Shown here: positions 51,368 to 61,330 of the stretch, piece after piece
How positions within the stretch are numbered: position 1 is the stretch's first letter
Layout of the letters: each line of letters starts with the position of its first letter
Assembly (NCBI RefSeq): GCF_900169265.1
Contig: NZ_FXYX01000017.1
Coordinates: 17,500 to 81,499 of the forward strand
Reading direction: 5' to 3'
DNA from: Brevibacterium iodinum ATCC 49514
GTDB taxonomy: Bacteria > Actinomycetota > Actinomycetes > Actinomycetales > Brevibacteriaceae
Length of the DNA: 64,000 nt
The notes under the pieces: model-generated
The model's input: the letters and a program-made list of their open reading frames with translations, nothing else
Databases searched by the model: none
What the model was told of the DNA's origin: nothing
Translations under genes and position numbers: made by a program

Positions 51368-52456
51368 ATGGAGAAGATCGGCCTGCCCATGCCGGTGCTG
51401 AGAACTCCGACGGTGGACCCGGGCGAGGAGTTCACCGCCCACAGCGAGGACGCGCTGCTCGACACCTTCGATCGCCGCGCTCGCGACCTCCGCATCTCCC
51501 TCACGGACTTCTGCAACCTGCGCTGCACCTACTGCATGCCGGAAGAAGGCGTCGAGTTCATGTCCCGCGACTCCGCAATGTCCGGCGACGAGATCGTCCG
51601 CTTCGTCCGCATCGCCGTGGAGAAGTTCGGCGTCGACCAGGTCCGATTCACCGGCGGCGAACCCCTGACCCGCAAGGACATCAACGAGATCATCGCCGGT
51701 GTCGCGGCACTGGAACCGCGACCGAACATCGCACTGACGACGAACGCGATCGGTCTGGACAAACGCGCCGCGGGGCTGAAAGAGGCGGGACTGGATCGTA
51801 TCAACGTCTCTCTCGACACGATCGATGCGGAGACCTTCGCGACCATGACCCGACGCCCGTTCCTCAAACGTGTGCTCGAGGGCATCGACGGGGCGAAAGC
51901 CGCCGGCCTCAGCCCTGTGAAGATCAACGCCGTGCTGCTGCCGGGAGTCAACGATGCACAGGCGCCTGATCTGCTGCAGTGGTGTCTCGAACAGGATCTG
52001 AGCCTGCGTTTCATCGAACAGATGCCCCTGGATGCCGGACATTCCTGGGATCGGACGTCGATGATCACCGCCGCCGACATCTTCGCGCTCCTCGAACCCC
52101 GATTCGTCCTCACCCCGGATTCAGCCCCGCGCAACGGCGCCCCGGCCGAGAAGTTCCTCGTCGCCGATCGACGCCGTCCCGATTCGATCCTCGGCACCGT
52201 CGGCATCATCGCTTCGGTCACGCGTCCCTTCTGCGCAGACTGCACTCGCACCCGACTGACCGCGGAGGGACGTGTGCGCACCTGCCTGTTCTCCCGCACC
52301 GAGGTCGATCTGCTCACGGCGATGCGCGATGGCGCCTCCGACGAATCGATCGCGGATCTGTGGAAGGGTGCGCACTGGAAGAAGCTCGCCGGTCATGGGA
52401 TGGACACGGAATCGTTCGAGCAGCCACAACGACCCATGAGCGCCATCGGAGGATAA
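51368..52456 (+). CDS. moaA: GTP 3',8-cyclase (radical SAM)
   Basis: 362 residues. First step of molybdopterin synthesis. Radical-SAM cluster Cys49, Cys53, Cys56 in DFCNLRCTYC; second cluster CADCTRTRL...VRTC near the C terminus; ends in the functional GG dipeptide (SAIGG). AAGGAGG sits before the ATG. Directly followed by moaD with no gap. Confidence 0.96.
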   Translation: MEKIGLPMPVLRTPTVDPGEEFTAHSEDALLDTFDRRARDLRISLTDFCNLRCTYCMPEEGVEFMSRDSAMSGDEIVRFVRIAVEKFGVDQVRFTGGEPLTRKDINEIIAGVAALEPRPNIALTTNAIGLDKRAAGLKEAGLDRINVSLDTIDAETFATMTRRPFLKRVLEGIDGAKAAGLSPVKINAVLLPGVNDAQAPDLLQWCLEQDLSLRFIEQMPLDAGHSWDRTSMITAADIFALLEPRFVLTPDSAPRNGAPAEKFLVADRRRPDSILGTVGIIASVTRPFCADCTRTRLTAEGRVRTCLFSRTEVDLLTAMRDGASDESIADLWKGAHWKKLAGHGMDTESFEQPQRPMSAIGG

Positions 52457-52702
52457 GTGCCCACCATCACCGTTCGGTTCTTCGCCGCAGCCCGAGAGGC
52501 CTTCGGCGCCCGCGAATCACAGGTCCGTGCCGGGTCCGTCGATGAGCTCGTCACGACCCTCGCCGAGGCGGCCGACCCCCAAGCCGCGACCGTGCTGTCG
52601 CGCTCGAGCTTCCTCGTCAATTCCGTGGCCGCCACCGATCGGTCCGCGAAACTGTCCGACGGCGACACCGTCGATGTCCTCCCGCCGTTCGCCGGCGGGT
52701 AG
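52457..52702 (+). CDS. moaD: Molybdopterin synthase sulfur carrier subunit
   Basis: 81 residues, ubiquitin-like fold, ending in FAGG whose last Gly is adenylated and thiocarboxylated by MoeB. GTG start immediately after the moaA TAA, with GGAGG within the moaA end. Partner of MoaE. Confidence 0.93.
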   Translation: MPTITVRFFAAAREAFGARESQVRAGSVDELVTTLAEAADPQAATVLSRSSFLVNSVAATDRSAKLSDGDTVDVLPPFAGG

Positions 52703-52734
52703 GACCTTGAGCGGCGAGATCGGCTGAAGCCTCG

Positions 52735-53937
52735 TCAGCTCTGCTGTGGATCCGGCTGAGACAGAAAAGCGAGATATCCGCCGTGGACCGACGTCACTGC
52801 CATGCCGTGTGAACGCAGCTGCGCAGCGGTCTTCGCCGAGCGCACTCCCGACCGGCAGTACAGTGCGATGCCGAGCGGCCGTGCGGAGGCGGCGTCAGAA
52901 ATGGCGGACGCGTCGGCTGTGTTGGCAGTCGGCAGCAGGCTGGGATCGGCGAGGAGCTCGTCCATCGGAATGTGAATGGCACCGGGGACCATCCCCGAGG
53001 CGACCTCATCGTCATCGCGGATGTCGACGAGGATGGACCCGGCCTCGACCTCCGCCCAGGTGACGGTAGCCGGCCCCAGAAGGTTCTCCCCTGCGGTCGA
53101 GCCTTTTGCACTCTCTGCGGTGTCGTCGGTGCTCAGAGAGTCGAACGTGTGCTGGGCGTAGTCGCCGCGATGCTGCTCGAGGTCGGTGACCGGAGGTCTG
53201 CCGGGGATCGGCCGGACCGGGACCGTCTCCCAGCCGGTGTCGAGGCTGCTGTGGATGGCCACGCTGTTGTAGAGCGGTGTGCCGATTCCGGTGAGCACCT
53301 TGATGGCCTCCATCGCCATGGCGGATCCGATGCTTCCGCACAGGGGCCCGAGGACTCCGGCGACCGAGCAGTCGGGCACACTGCCCGGAGCGGGAACCTC
53401 GGGATAGAGGTCGCGCAGTGTGGCGCCGCGTTCGGCGTCGAAGACGGCGAGCTGTCCGTCGAAGCCGAGGATCGTCCCCCAGACGAGTGGGATTCCGAGG
53501 ATCTCGCAGGCGTCGTTGGCGAGGTAGCGGGTGGCGAAGTTGTCGCTGCCATCGACGACGATGTCGACGCCTTCGAAGAGTTCGAGAGCGTTGTCCGGAG
53601 TGAGCAGCTGCGGAATCGTGCGGACCTCGATCGACGAATTGATCCCGTTCATCCGCTGCTGAGCGGAATCGATCTTACGAGTGCCGATGGCCGCCTCGGT
53701 GTGGATGACCTGCCGATGCAGATTGCTCAGTTCGACGATATCGGGGTCGACCACGGTGATCGTGCCGATGCCCACGGCCGCGAGGTAGCTGAGAATCGGA
53801 GCTCCGAGTCCCCCGGCGCCGATGACGAGGACGTGCGAGTCGAGCAGCGCCGCCTGCGCTCTTTCGCCGAATCCGGACAGTCGGATCTGCCGAGCGTAGC
53901 GGGTCCGGTCGGCAGGGCTCAGGCGTGAAGTGGACAT
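52735..53937 (-). CDS. MoaD/ThiS-activating E1-like enzyme with C-terminal rhodanese (MoeB/MoeZ)
   Basis: 400 residues. Adenylation domain: VLVIGAGGLGAP (ATP loop at 38-49), VDPDIVELSNLHRQ, and DCSVAGVLGPLCG. Residues ~290-395 form a rhodanese domain with YCRSGVRSA (catalytic Cys). The enzyme activates MoaD and supplies sulfur. The two CxxC zinc pairs of E. coli MoeB are not seen. Reads away from moaD, next to the second moeA. Confidence 0.92.
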   Translation of the reverse strand: MSTSRLSPADRTRYARQIRLSGFGERAQAALLDSHVLVIGAGGLGAPILSYLAAVGIGTITVVDPDIVELSNLHRQVIHTEAAIGTRKIDSAQQRMNGINSSIEVRTIPQLLTPDNALELFEGVDIVVDGSDNFATRYLANDACEILGIPLVWGTILGFDGQLAVFDAERGATLRDLYPEVPAPGSVPDCSVAGVLGPLCGSIGSAMAMEAIKVLTGIGTPLYNSVAIHSSLDTGWETVPVRPIPGRPPVTDLEQHRGDYAQHTFDSLSTDDTAESAKGSTAGENLLGPATVTWAEVEAGSILVDIRDDDEVASGMVPGAIHIPMDELLADPSLLPTANTADASAISDAASARPLGIALYCRSGVRSAKTAAQLRSHGMAVTSVHGGYLAFLSQPDPQQS

Positions 53938-53969
53938 GGCCCCATCCTAATCCGACAGGGCCGACGGCA

Positions 53970-55187
53970 TCAGCACTCGAGGTAGTCGACCGCCGTGCCT
54001 GTGCACAGTTCTGCTGAACCATACGAGGTATCGGTGCCGGGCGGGATTCTGATGATCACATCGGCCGTGGCGAAGTTCGAAAGCCGGGCCCGGTCGGCGG
54101 GAAGGATCTCACCCGAATCGGTGAAGGTGCCGGGACGGAAGGTGACGGCGTTTCCGTGTGGTCGCAGGTCGGTGCCTGCAAGAATTCCCTTCCGCCATCT
54201 CTGTCGCAGACTCTTCCCGGTCAGCAGCGAGCCGACGAAGAGGTGGAAGGCGACGAAGGCTCCCTGCGGAGTGCCGGGCAGATGAATAAGCGGCAGAGTA
54301 CCGAAACGCCCGAATCCCTGAGGCGATCCGGGTCGCATACCCAGTCGGCGGAATGTCGAATGGTCGGGTTCCAGGACCTGGCGGACGACTTCGAAGGCAC
54401 CGGCGCTGATACCTCCGGTCGTCACCACGAGGTCGGCCCCGGTGCTCATCGCCATGAGCACGCCGCGCAGCTCGTCGGCGTCGTCGCTGCACGTGGCTTC
54501 GATGGGTTCGGCACCGAAGCCGCGGACTGCGGCGGCGAGCATCGGCAGGTTCGAATTGAAGATCGAGGAGGCGGCCGCCTCGGTGCGGCTCTCACCTGTC
54601 TGGTCGGTCCCCTGGATTTCGTCCCCGGTGACGATCAGACCGATGCGGGGCCTGCGGACGACGTCGATCTCGGTGATGCCGAGCATCGCCAGCACGCCGA
54701 CCCCGGCCGAAGTGATCCGCTCCCCGACGGTCAGGACGATGTCGCCCCGGCTCATGTCCTCACCGATCGAGCGGATGTTCCACTCCGGAGGCACTGACTC
54801 CAGAAGGGAATCGATTCGGATGGCTTCGGGAGCCGGCCCGGTCTGTCGGGCGTCGGTCAGCTCGACAGGGACGACCGCCTCGGCGCAGGTGGGAACGGGA
54901 GCACCTGTCATCACGCGCACAGCGCATCCCGTCTGCAGAGTGACGGCGGGATGTCCGGCGGGGGTGTCGCCGACGACTCGAATGGCATTCCCGTCGCGGG
55001 CGGAGTCCAGGGCGGCGCCGTCGAGGGCGAAACCATCCATCGCCGAGGCGGCGAAGTCGGGCACCGATCCCGGAGCGCTGATATCCGTTGCCGTGGTGCG
55101 ACCGACGGCGCCGCGTACCGACGTCGTCTCGGTGTGGAGATTCGGTGCCAGTTCGGTGATGAGCTCGGAGTAGTCCTCTGGGTCCAA
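53970..55187 (-). CDS. Second MoeA-family protein
   Basis: 405 residues, TTG start with AGGGAAGGAC upstream. DFAASAMDGFALDGA, GCAVRVMTGAPVPTC and the GDEI region match MoeA; the C-terminal HLPGTPQGAFVAFHLF replaces the usual LPGNP-S with LPGTP, a change at the conserved loop. May work with a different metal or partner (MoeA1/MoeA2 pairs are common in actinobacteria), or be partly degenerate. 32 bases upstream of the moeB-like gene start on the same strand, so cotranscribed. Confidence 0.85.
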   Translation of the reverse strand: MDPEDYSELITELAPNLHTETTSVRGAVGRTTATDISAPGSVPDFAASAMDGFALDGAALDSARDGNAIRVVGDTPAGHPAVTLQTGCAVRVMTGAPVPTCAEAVVPVELTDARQTGPAPEAIRIDSLLESVPPEWNIRSIGEDMSRGDIVLTVGERITSAGVGVLAMLGITEIDVVRRPRIGLIVTGDEIQGTDQTGESRTEAAASSIFNSNLPMLAAAVRGFGAEPIEATCSDDADELRGVLMAMSTGADLVVTTGGISAGAFEVVRQVLEPDHSTFRRLGMRPGSPQGFGRFGTLPLIHLPGTPQGAFVAFHLFVGSLLTGKSLRQRWRKGILAGTDLRPHGNAVTFRPGTFTDSGEILPADRARLSNFATADVIIRIPPGTDTSYGSAELCTGTAVDYLEC

Positions 55188-55307
55188 TGATGTCCTTCCC
55201 TCGCTTCGATCCTACTGGTGATTCGGCCCAGCCGGACGCGAAGATCCGGTGCGGCACTGGTCGAAGATCCGGTGCGGCTCGGGCCGGGTTCGTCTACAGT
55301 GTGGAGC

Positions 55308-56156
55308 GTGGACACTGACCGAGCAGTAACCATCGGATCCTCGCAGTTGAAACCGCTCAGCTGGGAGGCCGCTGCGGCTGCTTTGCTGGCGGTCTCGGCA
55401 GTTGTGCTCTTCGGTGTGGGAACGACGTTTCCGCCGGTCCGTGCCTTCGGGTACGTCCCGATGCTCGCGGCCCTGATCATCGTGTGGAGTGTCAATCGGA
55501 GTTTCGCCAGAGACCTCAGCATCATCGCTGCCTGTCTCGCTCTCATCTCGGCGATATCGGTCGAAGCCGATATCTCGTGGTCGAACATCGCACGCATGGG
55601 CGTTGTGCTCTCCGCCGTCGTCACCGGCCCTTGGCTCGTGACTCGTTACGTGTTCGAGGACAAGACGATCCAGTTTCCGCTGCGTCGCGGCCAGCCCTGG
55701 TCGCGACTGGAGTGGGCATGGCTGGTCTTCGTCGTTGTGGTCGCTTGGGCAGTGCTGCCGCAGTACTTCATGCGCACCGAGGTCTACCTCAACTGGCCTC
55801 CGCTTACGAACTGGTCGGAGATCATCCGTCTGTTCTTCGGGGTCAACGCCGTGGGCATCTGGGATGAGCTGTTCTTCATCTGCACGGTCTTCGCGCTCCT
55901 GCGCAAACACTTCTCGTTCTGGACTGCGAACGTATTCACCACGATCATCTTCGTCTCGTTCCTCTGGGAGCTCGGCTACCGGTCGATCGGTCCGCTGCTG
56001 ACGATCCCCTTCGCGCTCGTATAGGCCTTCATCTTCACCCGCACGAAGTCACTGCCTTATACGGTCACGGTGCATCTGCTCTTCGACGCGCTCGTGTTCC
56101 TCACGATCGTCCACGCCCACCATCCTGACGCGCTGCCCATCTTCATCGGCGTCTGA
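55308..56156 (+). pseudogene. CPBP-family intramembrane protease, interrupted by in-frame TAG
   Basis: Multi-span membrane protein with NAVGIWDELFFICTVFALLR (motif 1, here DE rather than EE). The frame meets TAG at 56022-56024 (PFALV-stop) but continues seamlessly as AFIFTRTKSLPYTVTVHLLFDALVF to a TGA at 56154. HLLFD is the third CPBP motif, so the stop removes part of the active site. Full length would be about 281 residues. GTG 55308 is the likely start. The stop again looks like a Tyr codon changed by one base. Confidence 0.75.
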
Positions 56157-56390
56157 CTCGGGGGTCGCGCCCCCCGTGATCGCCGAGGCTGTGCGGCGCT
56201 GTGCTTGCGATTCGCCCACCCAGCGTCACGCCCTCCTGTCGGTCGCACGCCCTCCTGTCGGTTGCACGCCCACCAACTAGCAGCAATGCACACCGCCGCT
56301 CCGGCACCCCTCACCCGTCCGGCCACACCCTCGTTCTGCAACGCTCTGAAGCGACACTGCGGGTGAGGGATGCCCCCCAGGGAACGCCGA

Positions 56391-56423
56391 AGGCCCCTGT
56401 GAGTCGGCGACTCACAGGGGCCT
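56391..56423. terminator. Bidirectional terminator between the CPBP and POT genes
   Basis: Perfect 15-bp stem aggcccctgtgagtc / gactcacaggggcct, 3-base loop, T-run on the plus strand. The 56157-56458 gap holds otherwise GC-rich sequence with repeated gcacgcc words. Confidence 0.85.
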
Positions 56424-56458
56424 TTCGAGCTGCACTGACTATGCGCGCAGCGACTGAA

Positions 56459-57928
56459 TCAGCGGATTCCGCGCAGCAGTTTGAGCATTGGTTTCGTGAG
56501 CGTCAGCGCGAGTAAGCCGAGAACAATCGTCGAACCGCCGACCGACATCCAATAGGGTGTCTGATCGGCAGCGTCGAAGTAGCCGCCGAGCACACCGGAC
56601 AGCGCAGTGCCCACACCCGAGGCGAGGAAGAAGACGGCAATCATCTGTGACTGGAATACCTTCGGTGCGACCTTCGTGGAGAACGAGAGTCCCACTGGCG
56701 AGATGAGCAGCTCGCCGAAGACAAACACAGCGAGGGTCAGACATACCCACAGCAGCGGGGTCTCATTTTGCCCGGCCTCAGCGAAGGGCAGGAACATGAG
56801 GAAGCCGATACCGATGAGCACGAGAGACAGTCCGGCCTTGACCGGTGTCGAAATCTGCTTGGGACCGAGCTTCATCCACATCGTCGCGAAGAGCGGGGCG
56901 AAGACGATGACGAAGAACGCGGGGATCAGCTGGATCCAGTTGATCGGCATCTCCCAGCCGAAGATCGAACGGTTGAGCTGGGTGTCTGAGTAGCCGGTCA
57001 GCACTCCGAAAATTTGCTGGTACATCGACCAGAACACCACGACTGTGAGGAAGAACGGGATGAAGGCGAGGACGCGAGAGCGTTCGTCGGAGTTCGTCTG
57101 CGGCGAGGTGTACATGACGATGAAGTAGCAGGCGGCCGCTCCGGCAGAGATCCCAGCGATCCACCAATCGAGGTTTTCCGGGTTGACGATCTTCGTCACC
57201 CATAGAATGACGGCGAGGAGAACGACGACCACGATGGCCACGATGAAGAGGTAGAGCTTGTTCTTCGGCAGCGGATTGACTGCGACACGGGACTCCGGCG
57301 GCAGGCTCTCGCGGCCGGTGAGATAGATGATGAGTCCGAGGGCCATGCCGACCGCGGCGGCCCCGAATCCATAGTGGAATCCGATGTTCTTCTGGAGAAG
57401 ACCGGTGATCAGCGGGCCGAGGAGGGCTCCGATATTCACACCCATGTAGAAGATGGTGAAGCCGGCGTCACGACGCGGGTCCTTCTCCTCGTAGAGTTCG
57501 CCGACTAGTGCCGAGGCGTTCGCCTTGAGACCGCCGGAGCCGAGAGCGACGAGGATGAGGCCGGCTGCCACTCCCCCGAATCCTGGGACGAGTGCCAAGC
57601 AGATGTGACCGATCATGATGATGATCGCGGAGTAGAAGAGGACCTTCTCCGCACCTGCGAGGCGGTCGGCGATCCAGGCGCCGAGGATTGTGGCGAGGAA
57701 GACAGCGCCTCCGTACGCACCGACGATCCCAAATGCCGTGCCCTGTTCCATCCCCATGCCGCCCTCGGTGACGCTGAAGTAGAGGTAGAGGGCGAGGATG
57801 CCGTTCATGCCGTAGTAGGAGAAGCGCTCCCACAGTTCCAGGCTGAACAGCTGCATGAGCGGCAGAGGGTGTCCGAAGAAGCGGGCATCGCTGCGGACGG
57901 CCTCGGTCGTCGCGGTGCTTGAAGACAT
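56459..57928 (-). CDS. POT/PTR-family proton-dependent peptide transporter
   Basis: 489 residues from the ATG at 57928 (GGAAAG upstream), about 14 spans. LWERFSYYGMNGILALYL and FTIFYMGVNIGALLGPLITG are the two PTR2 signatures; the ExxERFxYY proton motif is present as ELWERFSYY. Imports di- and tripeptides with protons. Single gene with its own terminator. Confidence 0.92.
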   Translation of the reverse strand: MSSSTATTEAVRSDARFFGHPLPLMQLFSLELWERFSYYGMNGILALYLYFSVTEGGMGMEQGTAFGIVGAYGGAVFLATILGAWIADRLAGAEKVLFYSAIIIMIGHICLALVPGFGGVAAGLILVALGSGGLKANASALVGELYEEKDPRRDAGFTIFYMGVNIGALLGPLITGLLQKNIGFHYGFGAAAVGMALGLIIYLTGRESLPPESRVAVNPLPKNKLYLFIVAIVVVVLLAVILWVTKIVNPENLDWWIAGISAGAAACYFIVMYTSPQTNSDERSRVLAFIPFFLTVVVFWSMYQQIFGVLTGYSDTQLNRSIFGWEMPINWIQLIPAFFVIVFAPLFATMWMKLGPKQISTPVKAGLSLVLIGIGFLMFLPFAEAGQNETPLLWVCLTLAVFVFGELLISPVGLSFSTKVAPKVFQSQMIAVFFLASGVGTALSGVLGGYFDAADQTPYWMSVGGSTIVLGLLALTLTKPMLKLLRGIR

Positions 57929-58075
57929 TGTGTGCTTTCCGTAGTGGTGTGAGAGGCCACGATCCGTGGCACATTTCACGATGGACCAGCGGACATCCTA
58001 CTCCTCGGTCATGTCCCGGTCACACCTTGCAATGCCTGGGACACGCCGTCCCAAAAAGCGGAAAGTCGGAGTGAT

Positions 58076-59386
58076 TCAGATCTCTTCTTCGACCTCAGTC
58101 ACGCGGCGCCGTGACCGCTTGTCATCGTTCCGATCGCGGCGCCTCCCGACGAACAGATTGAGCAGGCCCGCACACAGGACGATCACCGAGGCGGCCACTG
58201 GGACGGTCATCGCCACGGCCGTTCCCCGATCCTCGGCGAGGATTCCGTTGATCGCCGAGGACACCGATTGGCCGACGATGATCGCCGACCCCGCCATCGA
58301 CATCACCGTCGCCGAACGACCGAACGGCGCACGTTCGGCGGCAAGGCTGAAGAGAGTGACGAGGCTCGGACCGATGCCTGTGCCCATGAGCAGCAGAGCG
58401 ATGACGATGATCGGCATCGATTCCGTCGACGCGAGGATGACCGAGCCCGTGACCAGAACCGGCGCGAAGCACAGCAGTCGCGCCCACAGGGCGAACGCAG
58501 AGGGGAACAGCACCACCGAGATCGCCAGCACCGCAGAGCCGATGCCCATCACTCCGTAGATGAGACCGGCCTCCTCCGGTCGGCCGATGTCGTTGGTCAG
58601 AGCGGTCAGAGCGGTGAGGGTGGAGCCGAACACCATGCCGACGCCGAAGACGCCGAGGATGATGACGAAGACACCGGCGGTGAACATGTCCTTGACCGGA
58701 GCACGCTCGCCGTGTTTGCTCGACGTCCCCGTCGAACGCGCCCGACCCGTCGGATGGAGTGCAAAAGCGGAGACGAAGACGAGCGTCATCACGATCGCCC
58801 CGATGATGGGCGCGACCGGGGTGAAGACGGTCGCCAAGAGCCCGACGAGGAAGGGCCCGAAGACGAAGATGACCTCATCGGCTGCGGATTCGTAGGCCAT
58901 CGTGGCATTGAGCACCTTCGGCCGCCTCGACAAGGGCAGCACAGACATGACGATGTCGACGATTCGAGACCGCGACATCGGCGCGACCTGAGGTGAGGTG
59001 GCACCGATCGCGAAGGCGGCGATGAACACGACGAAATCCGGCAGCGGGCTGAAGACGACCCACGCCATGAAGGTCAGCGCCAGGCAGTTGAGGATCCCGG
59101 CGATGAGCAGAACGTAGCGCTGTCCCCACCGGTCGGCAGCCGCCCCGATGAAGGAACCGAACAGAGCCGTGCCCAAGCCGACCATGGCGGAATTGATCCC
59201 GCCCAAGCTGAGCGATCCGCGACCGGCCACAACGAGGGTGAGGACACCGACGACGATCATGGCGAAAGGCATGCGGGCGACGAAGGCGACCGGGAAATAG
59301 CTGCGCCCGACGGCCGAGAACAGAGTCGGTGAGGACTGCTGCACGGTGGTGCGCCGAGCCGAGGCGGGTATGTCACTGTCTGTCAT
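58076..59386 (-). CDS. MFS transporter
   Basis: About 436 residues, 12 spans, MFS_1 type (GSFIGAAADRWGQRYVLLIAG is motif A). The N-terminal 35 residues are soluble and the C terminus is Arg/Lys-rich (RRRDRNDDKRSRRR). Substrate unknown; a drug or metabolite exporter. ATG at 59386 or 59413; neither has a strong ribosome site. Confidence 0.8.
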   Translation of the reverse strand: MTDSDIPASARRTTVQQSSPTLFSAVGRSYFPVAFVARMPFAMIVVGVLTLVVAGRGSLSLGGINSAMVGLGTALFGSFIGAAADRWGQRYVLLIAGILNCLALTFMAWVVFSPLPDFVVFIAAFAIGATSPQVAPMSRSRIVDIVMSVLPLSRRPKVLNATMAYESAADEVIFVFGPFLVGLLATVFTPVAPIIGAIVMTLVFVSAFALHPTGRARSTGTSSKHGERAPVKDMFTAGVFVIILGVFGVGMVFGSTLTALTALTNDIGRPEEAGLIYGVMGIGSAVLAISVVLFPSAFALWARLLCFAPVLVTGSVILASTESMPIIVIALLLMGTGIGPSLVTLFSLAAERAPFGRSATVMSMAGSAIIVGQSVSSAINGILAEDRGTAVAMTVPVAASVIVLCAGLLNLFVGRRRDRNDDKRSRRRVTEVEEEI

Positions 59387-59638
59387 ATCAATCCAGTTTC
59401 TGCTCCCGTTCATCCGGGAGGTCGTGCCGCCGTGGTGACCTGGATCAAATCACTCGGTAGGTGCACGCTGTTGGTCTGAGAAAGTCGAACCGAGAGGTTC
59501 CCCTTCAGGCTACTGTGTTTGCCGATCCGATTCGAGTGCCAGTGCACCAAGCGACGTTGAGTTTGATCACCATGGCACGGAACTCATTCCCATCCGCGAC
59601 TCAGAAAGAACGCAGATCGGTCTGCGAGGATGACGGAT

Positions 59639-60058
59639 ATGAATTTCTTGTCTCGCGTCATCGTCAACGCCTGTGCGATCTGGGTGGCGGCCTGGATCCT
59701 GCCGGGTGTGACGATCACAGGGAACCGGGTCGTCGAGGAGCAGGCCGGAGCCATACCGGCGATGATCATCTCCTACCTCGTCATCGGCCTCATCTTCGGG
59801 TTGGCGAACGCTTTCATCAAACCGATCCTCAGCTTCGTCTCGGCTCCGATCACGTGTCTGACTCTGGGGATGTTCTCGATCGTCATCAACGCGATCATGT
59901 TGGCGCTGACGAGCTGGCTCAGCGGGTTCACCCCGTTCGAGTTCACCATCGATTCGTTCTTCTTCTCCGCCATCTTCGCCGCGATCATCGTCTCGATCGT
60001 CTCGGCTCTGCTCGGTTGGCTGGTCCCGGAGCGAAGCGCCGAACACGACCGGAGATGA
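59639..60058 (+). CDS. Phage-holin-family 4-TMS membrane protein
   Basis: 139 residues, four spans. WVAAWILPGVTITG, LVIGLIFGLANAFIKPIL and NAIMLALTSWLSG are hallmarks of the mycobacterial-type 4-TMS holin family, which is usually chromosomal and not linked to lysis. The ATG at 59639 has GAGGA at good spacing; an ATG three codons earlier overlaps that site. Unknown role at the membrane. Confidence 0.85.
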   Translation: MNFLSRVIVNACAIWVAAWILPGVTITGNRVVEEQAGAIPAMIISYLVIGLIFGLANAFIKPILSFVSAPITCLTLGMFSIVINAIMLALTSWLSGFTPFEFTIDSFFFSAIFAAIIVSIVSALLGWLVPERSAEHDRR

Positions 60059-60130
60059 GCAAAGTCCTCTACGCGATGTAGACTGTCGCTGAGAGTCAGC
60101 TGACCACCAGAATCATCGCCGGAGGAGACC

Positions 60131-60361
60131 ATGTCCGATATCGCCGCCCCGAAGAGAACCCGCAATTCAGCATCGTTCGCCGATGTCATCGTCTTCGTCT
60201 TTGCCTTCGCGCTCTTCCTGTTCGGTCTCTACCTTTTCGGAGCCTCGTTCTCCTCGCCTGAGGGAACCGAATTCTGGGTGTTCTGGGGCGGCCTGCTCGC
60301 ATCGAGCTTCGCGTTCCTCGTGCCGATCGTCTACCGTTGGGCGCGCGACGGTCGCCGCTGA
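60131..60361 (+). CDS. Small two-span membrane protein
   Basis: 76 residues, spans at about 19-40 and 49-68, basic ends. GGAGGA precedes the ATG. Follows the holin-family gene by 72 bases and is closed by a terminator; unknown function. Confidence 0.75.
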   Translation: MSDIAAPKRTRNSASFADVIVFVFAFALFLFGLYLFGASFSSPEGTEFWVFWGGLLASSFAFLVPIVYRWARDGRR

Positions 60362-60378
60362 TCTCCGACACGGCATAA

Positions 60379-60412
60379 GAAGGGCCGCTGCGCTGATGCG
60401 CAGCGGCCCTTC
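60379..60412. terminator. Terminator after the two-span protein gene
   Basis: Perfect 15-bp stem gaagggccgctgcgc / gcgcagcggcccttc with a 4-base loop; lies between convergent genes. Confidence 0.88.
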
Positions 60413-60453
60413 GTCGATTCACCGGCTATCCCTTCGTCTTGTCACACGCCGAA

Positions 60454-61329
60454 TCACCTGTCGATTCGTCGGTGACAGAAATCCATGATCGCCGAGGCGG
60501 CTTCCTCCGAGCGCTCATAGTGCACGAGGTGGCCCACCCCGCCCAATTCCACGAATTCGACGTCGGGGAGCTTCTCCACGAATGCACGGGTCGGTCCGAT
60601 CGGGGCGATGGCGTCATGATCGCCGGCGATGACGAGCGTGGGCATACTCAGGTGGTCGGCCACCTCGGTGACGGTGTGCGCGACGGACGTCGCGAAGGCC
60701 TCTGACAGGGACGTGCGGTCGGCGAACGACGAGAAATGTCGCGCGTGCTGATCATGGATGTACGAACGCAGGCCGGGATCGCCGGTCGTGGCCATGGCCA
60801 CGCTCATAGCGCGGACGATCACGGGGTTGCCCAGCAGGGAGCGACCGGCTCGCTCGGGCAGCCGCGCGCCGACGGCATAGTAGGCGCGGGTGACCGCGGT
60901 GAGGAAGCGTGCGGGTCCTTCGAGTGCGGGGCTGGTGATCGGATTGATGAGCACGATTTCGTCGATGACGTCCCGGTGGGAGGCCGCTAGGTGGCTGACC
61001 AGGATCGATCCGAAGGAGTGGCCCACCAGGATCGGTGTCACGCCCCGCTGCCTGCCCACCTCGGCGCGCAGAGCGAGGAGATGATCGACGAAGGCAGAGA
61101 GCGACGAGCCCGAGCCCAGCGGGGCCGTGAGACCGAACCCGGGCAGGTCGGGCACGACCACCTCGCGGTCGGTGATGCTGCCGGCGATCAGGTCCATTCC
61201 ATGATGGTCCCCACGGAAGCCATGCACCATCAGCAGGGGTCGCTGGCACCGGTCACCCGGATAGATCCACGCGGCCGTGCGGTGTGAGCCCAGCCGGATG
61301 TCGGTCCGCTGTGATTCTCGTATCCGCAC
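60454..61329 (-). CDS. Alpha/beta hydrolase
   Basis: 291 residues. Oxyanion HGFRGDHHG, nucleophile elbow VGHSFGS (Ser105), acid in IAGDHDAIAP and His in GGVGHLVHYE make a complete triad. Probably an esterase or C-C hydrolase; substrate unknown. GTG start one base after the universal stress protein stop, so the two are cotranscribed. Confidence 0.88.
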   Translation of the reverse strand: MRIRESQRTDIRLGSHRTAAWIYPGDRCQRPLLMVHGFRGDHHGMDLIAGSITDREVVVPDLPGFGLTAPLGSGSSLSAFVDHLLALRAEVGRQRGVTPILVGHSFGSILVSHLAASHRDVIDEIVLINPITSPALEGPARFLTAVTRAYYAVGARLPERAGRSLLGNPVIVRAMSVAMATTGDPGLRSYIHDQHARHFSSFADRTSLSEAFATSVAHTVTEVADHLSMPTLVIAGDHDAIAPIGPTRAFVEKLPDVEFVELGGVGHLVHYERSEEAASAIMDFCHRRIDR

Positions 61330-61330
61330 C

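Noticed and set aside
59639..60058. Phage lysis cassette implied by the holin-family protein
   Set aside because: No endolysin or phage genes nearby, and this family is mostly chromosomal in actinobacteria.
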